This document shows positions 8,322 to 19,360 of a DNA stretch of 26,401 nucleotides, piece by piece (the first letter of the stretch is position 1; each line of letters starts with the position of its first letter). Below the pieces are notes generated by a model that worked only from the letters and a program-made list of their open reading frames with translations, was not told where the DNA came from and ran no database searches. The stretch spans positions 1 to 26,401 of the forward strand of contig CAJNDS010001248.1 of assembly GCA_905221605.1 (NCBI GenBank), in the 5' to 3' direction. Origin of the DNA: Symbiodinium natans. Taxonomy: Eukaryota; Sar; Dinophyceae; Suessiales; Symbiodiniaceae. A program made the translations under genes and the position numbers.

Positions 8322-9239
8322 TCAGACCTCCCATGGGATGTCTTCCAAATCTTCAAAGCCACACACTTGCCAATCACTGCTGCATGCTTCTTCTGGGGAG
8401 TCTGGATCCTGAGAACACCCTTCCTCAAGGAAAGTCCAGCCATGTGCGCTGGCTGCAGAAGACAGCGGAACCAGCGAAGGCTGTGCGGGCTGCATAACTT
8501 GGTGACCTAACTGACGCAAGTCAGCAAGGGAAGCGTCGTCCAGGAACACCGGTCTCCTAACTGCTTGGTCAAAACTCGGCCAGCTCCACGTGCAAGCTAG
8601 AAAGTTTTCTAGACAAAGGGCACAGTGGAGCTCGATGCGTCTTCCATCCTCTCCGTGCAAGATCGCTGGTTGCCTTTTCCCAGGACCTGGCACAAAACTG
8701 AGGTTATGGGTTGGAATATTACCACAGCCAGTGCAGTTAAAGTTTAACAGGCGAAGCCACTGCACGGGCGGGTCGCCCCCCGTTCCCCCGTGGAGCTCTG
8801 CTGGGTCTTCCATGCATCGCCATTGCCCACAAGGTCCGGCTCTAACTGTTTTGCCGGATTTGCTGGTGCGAACAAAATACACTCTGCTGTCCTCTGCGAG
8901 GAGCAGCCATTCTTTCCGGCCCTTGTGAAACCAGCGAAAGCAGAGTGCTTGGTGAAAAGTCCTGCCTTGGCTGGAGCCACAATTGGCTCTATGGGCCCAA
9001 GTTCGCTCTGCACTTGCCAGGCTGCTCGAGCAACTTACCTGGTCTTCCAAGGCTGGAGAAACTCCACAGCCGGCTGTAAGAGGACTCGCATAAGGGAAGA
9101 GTTCCCCAAGCCGGGCTGCTTCGCCCTCCAGTCGGGCCGTGCCTTCTTTCTGGCTCTCTGCAGAGCAAGTTGGGTGAGATGACTCCAACCCATCACTTGC
9201 TGGCAGTGAGGATCTCGACTGCACAGGTGCTCTGGACAT
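8322..9239 (-). CDS. Repeat-unit ORF C, intact 305 codons
   Basis: Full-length copy and close to the consensus of C-G. The putative zinc site is C169, C172, C206, C209. Arg119 is private to this unit (Ser elsewhere). The donor-like sequence after codon 67 is CAG|GTAAGT, as in D-G. Its leader from 9359 down to the ATG at 9239 has no earlier ATG. Confidence 0.55.
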   Translation of the reverse strand: MSRAPVQSRSSLPASDGLESSHPTCSAESQKEGTARLEGEAARLGELFPYASPLTAGCGVSPALEDQVSCSSSLASAERTWAHRANCGSSQGRTFHQALCFRWFHKGRKEWLLLAEDSRVYFVRTSKSGKTVRAGPCGQWRCMEDPAELHGGTGGDPPVQWLRLLNFNCTGCGNIPTHNLSFVPGPGKRQPAILHGEDGRRIELHCALCLENFLACTWSWPSFDQAVRRPVFLDDASLADLRQLGHQVMQPAQPSLVPLSSAASAHGWTFLEEGCSQDPDSPEEACSSDWQVCGFEDLEDIPWEV

Positions 9240-9786
9240 GGCTCAAATGAAGGCTGTGAAAAAGCAGGCCTGGTACCCAAAACAGTTAGGGGACTCGAGG
9301 CTGGTTCACACAGCTACCGCTCTGCTACCTGTGCACCCCACCGGGGTTGAGCCGAGATCTTGAGCCAGGTCACATATATCACTCGAAAGCGGACTGCGTC
9401 GCTAGCCAGGTTAGGCTCTTCGGAACCGAAGTTCCGGGAAGTATTAACAAAGCACTAAAACTCTCGAGGTGACCTTGGCCTGCTTAACACGGCCGAACTA
9501 TGTGCAGGATCACCGAGAGAAAGCATTGAGGGCTTAACCAGTTCCGCGAGAAGCTCGGCGGCCAACGGCTACTCACTGGTTTGGCACTGTACAAAGCCCT
9601 AGGCAATTGTTCTGCAGGTTGAACTGCCTGGTCTGTACTGCCTACCCTATAAGCCCTGCCTGTACAGGGGAGAAACTCACCCATTCGGCTCTCTCAGAAA
9701 AGGCAGAAGGTCTGGAACCGACACACGGGCTATGCCTGTACGAACTGCAGACAAGTGGATTGGCAAAGTCGCCAACCTCCGGGGCA

Positions 9787-9938
9787 GGCCTAAGCTTTCT
9801 CGCTCTTACTCACTTAGGCCCCAGAAACCCATGCCGCAGCAGCTCTGAGCTCCTGTTTGCCCCGTATGCTGACCTGGTTTTCTCGCACTTACTCACCAGG
9901 TAGGAGGAACCAGCTTTCTCGCTCTTACTCACTGGTTC
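9787..9938. repeat. Hairpin trio, unit D
   Basis: Hairpins at 9787-9820 (GGCCTAAG / CTTAGGCC), 9872-9901 (ACCTGG / CCAGGT) and 9907-9938 (GAACCAG / CTGGTTC), all with 18-nt loops. Confidence 0.9.
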
Positions 9939-10824
9939 GACCCCAGCGGCTCCAGATGAACCCACACCACTTGCACGCAGGGAGGGCTTGGTTGATTTGG
10001 GCATCACAGTTGGGACGGCTTTCGGGCTCCGAGCCACAGCCTTTAACCTCCGCAATCTGGTGCCACTGGCTGTCCGTCAGCCTAAGTTATGGTCCCTAAC
10101 AAACAACGCCTGCCGCTAGGCATTCTCCTGGCTGGGCTTGCACCAACAGGAGAAAAACAACACACCCTGCAGGAAAAACAAAGGAAATCCTCGGCAGGCC
10201 AAACACGGGTAACCCCAAACTGATGCCGGGCAGCTTGCCCTCGGCCACAACCGGCCGGAAAGTACTAGGATCCTCGTCCGTTCCCCAACATCTCAGCGCG
10301 CACCCTCCCCTCATCAACCAGTGAGGATCTTCAGGGTCCGGTTCTAACGTTATCCTTTCGGGCGCTGTGTTTGCGAGAACCCCGTGTTGGGCCTGTGGAA
10401 GACCCGCAAGCTCCTGAGCCCGAAAACCCGGTCCAGCGGTCTGCTCAACAGACCGAACAAGGGGGCCAAACCGGTGTCAGGCTGTACTGAAGCCACATCA
10501 AGGCGGCTTGTCCTGCAGGGTGACCAACGGAACGACTGCGAATATTCCGATGGATGGATCTGGGTATGTGCCGGGACTGAGCACTTGCTTGCTTGCATTC
10601 TTACACCTGCAACCTTATGCGATCAAGGCATGATCCAATTCTATGCAAGATTCTCTTTGGTGCCCTGAGGCACTCACAGTTTGGGAACGGACTCGAACGA
10701 CCGTCACTGATTGAAACGGGGAGAAGCCTCACCCTGGGTGAAATGATTCCGGAGGAGAGAGTCTCGCCCTTGATTCTGGCAGGGCAAAGCTCCTGCAATT
10801 TGGGTGGGTTGGGGCTGTAGTAGG

Positions 10825-11740
10825 TCAGACCTCCCATGGGATGTCTTCCAAATCTTCAAAGCCACACACTTGCCAATCACTGCTGCATGCTTCTTCTGGG
10901 GAGTCTGGATCCTGAGAACACCCTTCCTCAAGGAAGGTCCAGCCATGTGCGCTGGCTGCAGAAGACAGCGGAACCAGCGAAGGCTCTGCGGGCTGCGTAA
11001 CTTGGTGACCTAACTGACGCAAGTCAGCAAGGGAAGCGTCGTCCAGGAACACCAGTCTCCTAACTGCTTGGTCAAAACTCGGCCAGCTCCACGTGCAAGC
11101 TAGAAAGTTTTCAAGACAAAGGGCACAGTGGAGCTCGATGCGTCTTCCATCCTCTCCGTGCAAGATCGCTGGTTGCCTTTTCCCAGGACTTGGCACGAAA
11201 CTGAGGTTATGGGTTGGAATATTACCACAGCCAGTGCAGTTAAAGTTTAACAGGCGAAGCCACTGCACGGGCGGGTCGCCCCCCGTTCCCCCGTGGAGCT
11301 CTGCTGGGTCTTCCATGCATCGCCATTGCCCACAAGGTCCGGCTCTGACTGTTTTGCCGGATTTACTGGTGCGAACAAAATACACGCTGCCATCCTCTGA
11401 GAGGAGCAGCCATTCTTTCCGGCCCTTGTGAAACCAGCGAAAGCAGAGTGCTTGGTGGAAAGTCCTGCCTTGGCTGGAGCCAATTGGCTCTATGGGCCCA
11501 AGTTCGCTCTGCACTTGCCAGGCTGCTCGAGCAACTTACCTGGTCTTCCAAGGCTGGAGAAACTCCACAGCCGGCTGTAAGAGGACTCGCATAAGGGAAG
11601 AGTTCCCCAAGCCGGGCTGCTTCGCCCTCCAGTCGGGCCGTGCCTTCTTTCTGGCTCTCTGCAGAGCAAGTTGGGTGAGATGACTCCAACCCATCACTTG
11701 CTGGCAGTGAGGATCTCGACTGCACAGGTGCTCTGGACAT
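10825..11740 (-). pseudogene. Repeat-unit ORF D, frameshifted by a 2-nt loss
   Basis: This copy lacks two bases near 11481 (gagccaattgg where other units read gagccacaattgg). From the ATG at 11740 the frame leaves the common protein at about codon 86 and stops at 11363. The downstream part, including both CxxC pairs, is intact in the shifted frame. Only this indel separates it from an intact copy, so the break looks recent. It could still make a short N-terminal product. Confidence 0.6.
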
Positions 11741-12280
11741 GGCTCAAATGAAGGCTGTGAAAAAGCAGGCCTGGTACCCAAAACAGTTAGGGGACTCGAG
11801 GCTGGTTCACACAGCTACCGCTCTGCTACCTGTGCACCCCACCGGGGTTGAGCCGAGATCTTGAGCCAGTCACATATATCACTCGAAAGCGGACTGCGTC
11901 GCTAGCCAGGTTAGGCTCTTCGGAACCGAAGTTCCGGAAGGTATTAACTATGCACAGAAAAGGAAAAACTCTCGAGGTGTCCTTGGCCTGCTTAACACGG
12001 CCGAACTATGTGCAGGGAACACCGAGAGAAAGCAATGAGGGCTTAACCAGTTCCGCGAGAAGCTCGGCGGCCTACGGCTACTCACTGGTTTGGCTCTATA
12101 CAAAGCCCTAGGCAAATGTTCTGCAGGTTGAACTGCCTGGTCTGTACTGCCTACCCTATAAGCCCTGCCTGTACAGGGGAGAAACTCACCCACATTCGGC
12201 TCACTCAGAAAAGGCAGAAGGTCCGGAACCGACACATGGGCAAACAAGTGGATTGGCAAAAGTCGCCAACCTCCGGAGCA

Positions 12281-12432
12281 GGCCTAAGCTTTCTCGCACT
12301 TACTAACCTAGGCCCCAGAAACTCATGCCGCAGCAGCACTGAGCTCCTGTTTGCCCCGTATGCTGACCTGGTTTTCTCGCACTTACTCACCAGGGAGGAA
12401 GAACCAGCTTTCTCGCTCTTACTCACTGGTTC
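12281..12432. repeat. Hairpin trio, unit E
   Basis: Hairpin 1 is 12281-12314 (GGCCTAAG / CCTAGGCC, one A-C mismatch on the plus strand but a G-U pair in a minus-strand RNA). Hairpin 2 is 12367-12394. Hairpin 3 is 12401-12432. Confidence 0.85.
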
Positions 12433-13315
12433 AACCTCAGCGGCTCCAGAGGAGCCCACACCACTTGCACGCAGGGAGGGCTTGGTTGATTTGGGCATCT
12501 CAGCTGGGCAGGCTTTCGGGCACCGAGCCACAGCCTTTAACCTCCGCAATCTGGTGCCTCAGGCTGTCCGTCAGCCTAGGTTTTGGTCCCTACCAAACAA
12601 CGCCTGCCGCTAGGCTTCCTCCAGGATGGGCTTGCACCACCCGGAGAGAAACAACAGCACCCTGCAGGAAACTCAAAGGAAATCCTCGGCAGGCCAAACA
12701 CGGGTAACCCCAAACTGATGCCGGGCAGCATGCCCTCGGCCACAACCGACCGGTAAGTACTAGGATCCTCGTCCGTTCCCCAACATCTCAGCGCGCTCCC
12801 TCCCCTCATCAACCAGTGAGGATCTACAGGGTCCGGTTCTAACGTTATCCTTTCGGGCGCTGTGTTTGCGAGAACCCCGTGTTGGGCCTGTGGAAGACCC
12901 GCAAGCTCCTGAGCCCGAAAACCCGGTCCAGCGGTCTGCTCTACAGACCGAACAAGGGGGCCAAACCGGTGTCAGGCTGTACTAAAGCCACATCAAGGCG
13001 GCTTGTCCTGCAGGGTGACCAACGGAACGACTGCGAATATTCCGATGGATGGATCTGGGTATGTGCCGGGACTGAGCACTTGCTTGCTTGCATTCTTACA
13101 CCTGCAACCTTATGCGATCAAATCATGATCCAATTCTATGCAAGATTCTCTTTGGTGCCCTGAGGCACTCACAATTTGGAAACGGACTCGAAAGACCGTC
13201 ACTGATTGAAACGGGGAGAAGCCTCACCCTGAATGGATTCCGGAGGGGATAGTCTCGCCCTTGATTCTGGCAGGGCAAAGCTCCTGCAATTTGGGTGGGT
13301 TGGGGCTGAAGTAGG

Positions 13316-14233
13316 TCAGACCTCCCATGGGATGTCTTCCAAATCTTCAAAGCCACACACTTGCCAATCACTGCTGCATGCTTCTTCTGGGGAGTCTGGA
13401 TCCTGAGAACACCCTTCCTCAAGGAAGGTCCAGCCATGTGCGCTGGCTGCAGAAGACAGCGGAACCAGCGAAGGCTGTGCGGGCTGCGTAACTTGGTGAC
13501 CTAACTGACGCAAGTCAGCAAGGGAAGCGTCGTCCAGGAACACCGGTCTCCTAACTGCTTGGTCAAAACTCGGCCAGCTCCACGTGCAAGCTAGAAAGTT
13601 TTCTAGACAAAGGGCACAGTGGAGCTCGATGCGTCTTCCATCCTCTCCGTGCAAGATCGCTGGTTGCCTTTTCCCAGGACCTGGCACAAAACTGAGGTTA
13701 TGGGTTGGAATATTACCACAGCCAGTGCAGTTAAAGTTTAACAGGCGAAGCCACTGCACGGGCGGGTCGCCCCCCGTTCCCCCGTGGAGCTCTGCTGGGT
13801 CTTCCATGCATCGCCATTGCCCACAAGGTCCGGCTCTAACTGTTTTGCCGGATTTGCTGGTGCGAACAAAATACACGCTGCTGTCCTCTGCGAGGAGCAG
13901 CCATTCTTTCCGGCCCTTGTGAAACCAGCGAAAGCAGAGTGCTTGGTGAAAAGTCCTGCCTTGGCTGGGACCACAATTGGCTCTATGGGCCCAAGTTCGC
14001 TCTGCACTTGCCAGGCTGCTCGAGCAACTTACCTGGTCTTCCAAGGCTGGAGAAACTCCACAGCCGGCTGTAAGAGGACTCGCATAAGGGAAGAGTTCCC
14101 CAAGCCGGGCTGCTTCGCCCTCCAGTCGGGCCGTGCCTTCTTTCTGGCTCTCTGCAGAGCAAGTTGGGTGAGATGACTCCAACCCATCACTTGCTGGCAG
14201 TGAGGATCTCGACTGCACAGGTGCTCTGGACAT
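13316..14233 (-). CDS. Repeat-unit ORF E, intact 305 codons
   Basis: Full-length copy, almost identical to C and G; residue 89 is Pro and residue 119 is Ser. The CxxC pairs are intact. The leader, SL-like site (14353-14361) and donor-like CAG|GTAAGT are unchanged. Confidence 0.55.
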   Translation of the reverse strand: MSRAPVQSRSSLPASDGLESSHPTCSAESQKEGTARLEGEAARLGELFPYASPLTAGCGVSPALEDQVSCSSSLASAERTWAHRANCGPSQGRTFHQALCFRWFHKGRKEWLLLAEDSSVYFVRTSKSGKTVRAGPCGQWRCMEDPAELHGGTGGDPPVQWLRLLNFNCTGCGNIPTHNLSFVPGPGKRQPAILHGEDGRRIELHCALCLENFLACTWSWPSFDQAVRRPVFLDDASLADLRQLGHQVTQPAQPSLVPLSSAASAHGWTFLEEGCSQDPDSPEEACSSDWQVCGFEDLEDIPWEV

Positions 14234-14790
14234 GGCTCAAATGAAGGCTGTGAAAAAGCAGGCCTGGTACCCAAAACAGTTAGGGGACTCGAGGCTGGTT
14301 CACACAGCTACCGCTCTGCTACCTGTGCACCCCACCGGGGTTGAGCCGAGATCTTGAGCCAGTCACATATATCACTCGAAAGCGGACTGCGTCGCTAGCC
14401 AGGTTAGGCTCTTCGGAACCGAAGTTCCGGAAGGTATTAACTATGCACAGAAAAGGAAAAACTCTCGAGGTGTCCTTGGCCTGCTTAACACGGCCGAACT
14501 ATGTGCAGGGAACACCGAGAGAAAGCAATGAGGGCTTAACCAGTTCCGCGAGAAGCTCGGCGGCCTACGGCTACTCACTGGTTAGGCTCTATACAAAGCC
14601 CTAGGCAAATGTTCTGCAGGTTGAACTGCCTGGTCTGTACTGCCTACCCTATACGCCCTGCCTGTACAGGGGAGAAACTCACCCACATTCGGCTCACTCA
14701 GAAAAGGCAGAAGGTCCGGAACCGACACATGGGCAATGCCTGTACAAACTGCAAACAAGTGGAAGGCAAAAGTCGCCAACCACCGGAGCA

Positions 14791-14942
14791 GGCCTAAGCT
14801 TTCTCGCACTTACTAACCTAGGCCCCAGAAACTCATGCCGCAGCAGCACTGAGCTCCTGTTTGCCCCGGATGCTGACCTGGTTTTCTCGCACTTACTCAC
14901 CAGGGAGGAAGAACCAGCTTTCTCGCTCTTACTCACTGGTTC
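14791..14942. repeat. Hairpin trio, unit F
   Basis: Hairpins at 14791-14824, 14877-14904 and 14911-14942, with the same stems as unit E. Confidence 0.85.
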
Positions 14943-15825
14943 AACCTCAGCGGCTCCAGAGGAGCCCACACCACTTGCACGCAGGGAGGGCTTGGTTGAT
15001 TTGGGCATCTCAGCTGGGCAGGCTTTCGGGCACCGAGCCACAGCCTTTAACCTCCGCAATCTGGTGCCTCAGGCTGTCCGTCAGCCTAGGTTTTGGTCCC
15101 TACCAAACAACGCCTGCCGCTAGGCTTCCTCCAGGATGGGCTTGCACCACCCGGAGAGAAACAACAGCACCCTGCAGGAAACTCAAAGGAAATCCTCGGC
15201 AGGCCAAACACGGGTAACCCCAAACTGATGCCGGGCTGCATGCCCTCGGCCACAACCGACCGGTAAGTACTAGGATCCTCGTCCGTTCCCCAACATCTCA
15301 GCGCGCTCCCTCCCCTCATCAACCAGTGAGGATCTTCAGGGTCCGGTTCTGACGTTATCCTTTCGGGCGCTGTGTTTGCGAGAACCCCGTGTTGGGCCTG
15401 TGGAAGACCCGCAAGCTCCTGAGCCCGAAAACCCGGTCCAGCGGTCTGCTCTACAGACCGAACAAGGGGGCCAAACCGGTGTCAGGCTGTACTAAAGCCA
15501 CATCAAGGCGGCTTGTCCTGCAGGGTGACCAACGGAACGACTGCGAATATTCCGATGGATGGATCTGGGTATGTGCCGGGACTGAGCACTTGCTTGCTTG
15601 CATTCTTACACCTGCAACCTTATGCGATCAAATCATGATCCAATTCTATGCAAGATTCTCTTTGGTGCCCTGAGGCACTCACAATTTGGAAACGGACTCG
15701 AAAGACCGTCACTGATTGAAACGGGGAGAAGCCTCACCCTGAATGGATTCCGGAGGGGATAGTCTCGCCCTTGATTCTGGCAGGGCAAAGCTCCTGCAAT
15801 TTGGGTGGGTTGGGGCTGAAGTAGG

Positions 15826-16742
15826 TCAGACCTCCCATGGGATGTCTTCCAAATCTTCAAAGCCACACACTTGCCAATCACTGCTGCATGCTTCTTCTGG
15901 GGAGTCTGGATCCTGAGAACACCCTTCCTCAAGGAAAGTCCAGCCATGTGCGCTGGCTGCAGAAGACAGCGGAACCAGCGAAGGCTGTGCGGGCTGCATA
16001 ACTTGGTGACCTAACTGACGCAAGTCAGCAAGGGAAGCGTCGTCCAGGAACACCGGTCTCCTAACTGCTTGGTCAAAACTCGGCCAGCTCCACGTGCAAG
16101 CTAGAAAGTTTTCTAGACAAAGGGCACAGTGGAGCTCGATGCGTCTTCCATCCTCTCCGTGCAAGATCGCTGGTTGCCTTTTCCCAGGACCTGGCACAAA
16201 ACTGAGGTTATGGGTTGGAATATTACCACAGCCAGTGCAGTTAAAGTTTAACAGGCGAAGCCACTGCACGGGCGGGTCGCCCCCCGTTCCCCCGTGGAGC
16301 TCTGCTGGGTCTTCCATGCATCGCCATTGCCCACAAGGTCCGGCTCTAACTGTTTTGCCGGATTTGCTGGTGCGAACAAAATACACGCTGCTGTCCTCTG
16401 CGAGGAGCAGCCATTCTTTCCGGCCCTTGTGAAACCAGCGAAAGCAGAGTGCTTGGTGAAAAGTCCTGCCTTGGCTGGAGCCACAATTGGCTCTATGGGC
16501 CCAAGTTCGCTCTGCACTTGCCAGGCTGCTCGAGCAACTTACCTGGTCTTCCAAGGCTGGAGAAACTCCACAGCCGGCTGTAAGAGGACTCGCATAAGGG
16601 AAGAGTTCCCCAAGCCGGGCTGCTTCGCCCTCCAGTCGGGCCGTGCCTTCTTTCTGGCTCTCTGCAGAGCAAGTTGGGTGAGAGACTCCAACCCATCACT
16701 TGCTGGCAGTGAGGATCTCGACTGCACAGGTGCTCTGGACAT
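15826..16742 (-). pseudogene. Repeat-unit ORF F, frameshifted by a 1-nt loss
   Basis: One base is missing near 16684 (gtgagagactcc where others read gtgagatgactcc). From the ATG at 16742 the frame leaves the common protein after about 20 codons and ends at the TAA inside the donor-like GTAAGT. The remaining 240 codons are open in the original frame and include both CxxC pairs. Confidence 0.6.
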
Positions 16743-17298
16743 GGCTCAAATGAAGGCTGTGAAAAAGCAGGCCTGGTACCCAAAACAGTTAGGGGACTCG
16801 AGGCTGGTTCACACAGCTACCGCTCTGCTACCTGTGCACCCCACCGGGGTTGAGCCGAGATCTTGAGCCAGTCACATATATCACTCGAAAGCGGACTGCG
16901 TCGCTAGCCAGGTTAGGCTCTTCGGAACCGAAGTTCCGGAAGGTATTAACTATGCACAGAAAAGGAAAAACTCTCGAGGTGTCCTTGGCCTGCTTAACAC
17001 GGCCGAACTATGTGCAGGGAACACCGAGAGAAAGCAATGAGGGCTTAACCAGTTCCGCGAGAAGCTCGGCGGCCACGGCTACTCACTGGTTTGGCTCTAT
17101 ACAAAGCCCTAGGCAAATGTTCTGCAGGTTGAACTGCCTGGTCTGTACTGCCTACCCTATACGCCCTGCCTGTACAGGGGAGAAACTCACCCACATTCGG
17201 CTCACTCAGAAAAGGCAGAAGGTCCGGAACCGACACATGGGCAATGCCTGTACAAACTGCAAACAAGTGGAAGGCAAAAGTCGCCAACCTCCGGAGCA

Positions 17299-17436
17299 GG
17301 CCTAAGCTTTCTCGCACTTACTAACCTAGGCCCCAGAAACTCATGCCGCAGCAGCACTGAGCTCCTGTTTGCCCCGTATGCTGACCTGGTTTTCTCGCAC
17401 TTACTCACCAGGTTTCTCGCTCTTACTCACTGGTTC
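17299..17436. repeat. Hairpin cluster, unit G, third hairpin collapsed
   Basis: Hairpin 1 (17299-17332) and hairpin 2 (17384-17413) are present. The third has lost its left arm: after CCAGG the sequence runs straight into a second copy of the loop (17413-17429) and then CTGGTTC. This looks like a deletion between neighbouring hairpin loops. Confidence 0.8.
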
Positions 17437-18315
17437 TCAGCGGCTCCAGAGGAGCCCACACCACTTGCACGCAGGGAGGGCTTGGTTGATTTGGGCATCT
17501 CAGCTGGGCAGGCTTTCGGGCACCGAGCCACAGCCTTTAACCTCCGCAATCTGGTGCCTCAGGCTGTCCGTCAGCCTAGGTTTTGGTCCCTACCAAACAA
17601 CGCCTGCCGCTAGGCTTCCTCCAGGATGGGCTTGCACCACCCGGAGAGAAACAACAGCACCCTGCAGGAAACTCAAAGGAAATCCTCGGCAGGCCAAACA
17701 CGGGTAACCCCAAACTGATGCCGGGCAGCATGCCCTCGGCCACAACCGACCGGAAAGTACTAGGATCCTCGTCCGTTCCCCAACATCTCAGCGCGCTCCC
17801 TCCCCTCATCAACCAGTGAGGATCTTCAGGGTCCGGTTCTAACGTTATCCTTTCGGGCGCTGTGTTTGCGAGAACCCCGTGTTGGGCCTGTGGAAGACCC
17901 GCAAGCTCCTGAGCCCGAAAACCCGGTCCAGCGGTCTGCTCTACAGACCGAACAAGGGGGCCAAACCGGTGTCAGGCTGTACTAAAGCCACATCAAGGCG
18001 GCTTGTCCTGCAGGGTGACCAACGGAACGACTGCGAATATTCCGATGGATGGATCTGGGTATGTGCCGGGACTGAGCACTTGCTTGCTTGCATTCTTACA
18101 CCTGCAACCTTATGCGATCAAATCATGATCCAATTCTATGCAAGATTCTCTTTGGTGCCCTGAGGCACTCACAATTTGGAAACGGACTCGAAAGACCGTC
18201 ACTGATTGAAACGGGGAGAAGCCTCACCCTGAATGGATTCCGGAGGGGATAGTCTCGCCCTTGATTCTGGCAGGGCAAAGCTCCTGCAATTTGGGTGGGT
18301 TGGGGCTGAAGTAGG

Positions 18316-19233
18316 TCAGACCTCCCATGGGATGTCTTCCAAATCTTCAAAGCCACACACTTGCCAATCACTGCTGCATGCTTCTTCTGGGGAGTCTGGA
18401 TCCTGAGAACACCCTTCCTCAAGGAAAGTCCAGCCATGTGCGCTGGCTGCAGAAGACAGCGGAACCAGCGAAGGCTGTGCGGGCTGCATAACTTGGTGAC
18501 CTAACTGACGCAAGTCAGCAAGGGAAGCGTCGTCCAGGAACACCGGTCTCCTAACTGCTTGGTCAAAACTCGGCCAGCTCCACGTGCAAGCTAGAAAGTT
18601 TTCTAGACAAAGGGCACAGTGGAGCTCGATGCGTCTTCCATCCTCTCCGTGCAAGATCGCTGGTTGCCTTTTCCCAGGACCTGGCACAAAACTGAGGTTA
18701 TGGGTTGGAATATTACCACAGCCAGTGCAGTTAAAGTTTAACAGGCGAAGCCACTGCACGGGCGGGTCGCCCCCCGTTCCCCCGTGGAGCTCTGCTGGGT
18801 CTTCCATGCATCGCCATTGCCCACAAGGTCCGGCTCTAACTGTTTTGCCGGATTTGCTGGTGCGAACAAAATACACGCTGCTGTCCTCTGCGAGGAGCAG
18901 CCATTCTTTACGGCCCTTGTGAAACCAGCGAAAGCAGAGTGCTTGGTGAAAAGTCCTGCCTTGGCTGGAGCCACAATTGGCTCTATGGGCCCAAGTTCGC
19001 TCTGCACTTGCCAGGCTGCTCGAGCAACTTACCTGGTCTTCCAAGGCTGGAGAAACTCCACAGCCGGCTGTAAGAGGACTCGCATAAGGGAAAAGTTCCC
19101 CAAGCCGGGCTGCTTCGCCCTCCAGTCGGGCCGTGCCTTCTTTCTGGCTCTCTGCAGAGCAAGTTGGGTGAGATGACTCCAACCCATCACTTGCTGCCAG
19201 TGAGGATCTCGACTGCACAGGTGCTCTGGACAT
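18316..19233 (-). CDS. Repeat-unit ORF G, intact 305 codons
   Basis: Full-length copy, with Pro13 replaced by Ala. It is the ORF nearest the Copia element and in the same orientation: reading the minus strand, pol ends at 19586, the polypurine tract follows at 19375-19383, the SL-like site at 19352-19360, and this ORF starts at 19233. If the units are LTRs, this would be the ORF of the 3' LTR proper. Confidence 0.55.
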   Translation of the reverse strand: MSRAPVQSRSSLAASDGLESSHPTCSAESQKEGTARLEGEAARLGELFPYASPLTAGCGVSPALEDQVSCSSSLASAERTWAHRANCGSSQGRTFHQALCFRWFHKGRKEWLLLAEDSSVYFVRTSKSGKTVRAGPCGQWRCMEDPAELHGGTGGDPPVQWLRLLNFNCTGCGNIPTHNLSFVPGPGKRQPAILHGEDGRRIELHCALCLENFLACTWSWPSFDQAVRRPVFLDDASLADLRQLGHQVMQPAQPSLVPLSSAASAHGWTFLEEGCSQDPDSPEEACSSDWQVCGFEDLEDIPWEV

Positions 19234-19360
19234 GGCTCAAATGAAGGCTGTGAAAAGCAGGCCTGGTACCCAAAACAGTTAGGGGACTCGAGGCTGGTTC
19301 ACACAGCTACCGCTCTGCTACCTGTGCACCCCACCGGGGTTGAGCCGAGATCTTGAGCCA

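Larger units (their letters stand above)
6870..9368 (-). repeat. Repeat unit C
   Basis: 2499 bp. It shares the variant stretch attattaacaaagcac-type (near 6940-6960, actual reading agtattaacaaagcac) with unit D and not with A, B or E-G, so C and D are linked by a common duplication or conversion. The loop-variable hairpin CGGTCTG-CTCTA-CAGACCG is at 7939-7957; its loop is CTGCA in A and B and CTCAA in D. Confidence 0.95.
9369..11868 (-). repeat. Repeat unit D
   Basis: 2500 bp. Closest to C in its right-hand variants, but with private changes and a broken ORF. The non-coding part 9382-10824 holds the hairpin trio and no conserved frame. Confidence 0.95.
11869..14361 (-). repeat. Repeat unit E
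   Basis: 2493 bp, nearly identical to F and G. A short deletion near 12241-12260 removes part of a segment that F and G keep (around 14731-14765 in F). Confidence 0.95.
14362..16870 (-). repeat. Repeat unit F
   Basis: 2509 bp, nearly identical to E and G. Non-coding part 14375-15825. Confidence 0.95.
16871..19360 (-). repeat. Repeat unit G (next to the retrotransposon)
   Basis: 2490 bp, the unit joined to the Copia polypurine tract. Small private changes lie in the otherwise invariant leader block, including one base lost in an A-run near 19254. Confidence 0.95.

Noticed and set aside
8998-9040. Short 17- or 31-nt intron after the GTAAGT in the ORF
   Set aside because: Such lengths are too short for a normal intron and would shift the frame; a long intron remains possible and is listed as a finding.
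8790-9182. Plus-strand ORFs of 130-190 codons opposite the 305-codon ORF
   Set aside because: They are the complement of the minus-strand frame, change length with single indels (190 codons in unit F), and have no motif. The minus frame is longer and its first ATG follows a leader.
9931-9948. tRNA T-arm-like ggttcgacccc
   Set aside because: It is the right arm of hairpin 3; other units read ggttcaacccc or ggttcccc, and no acceptor, D or anticodon stems surround it.
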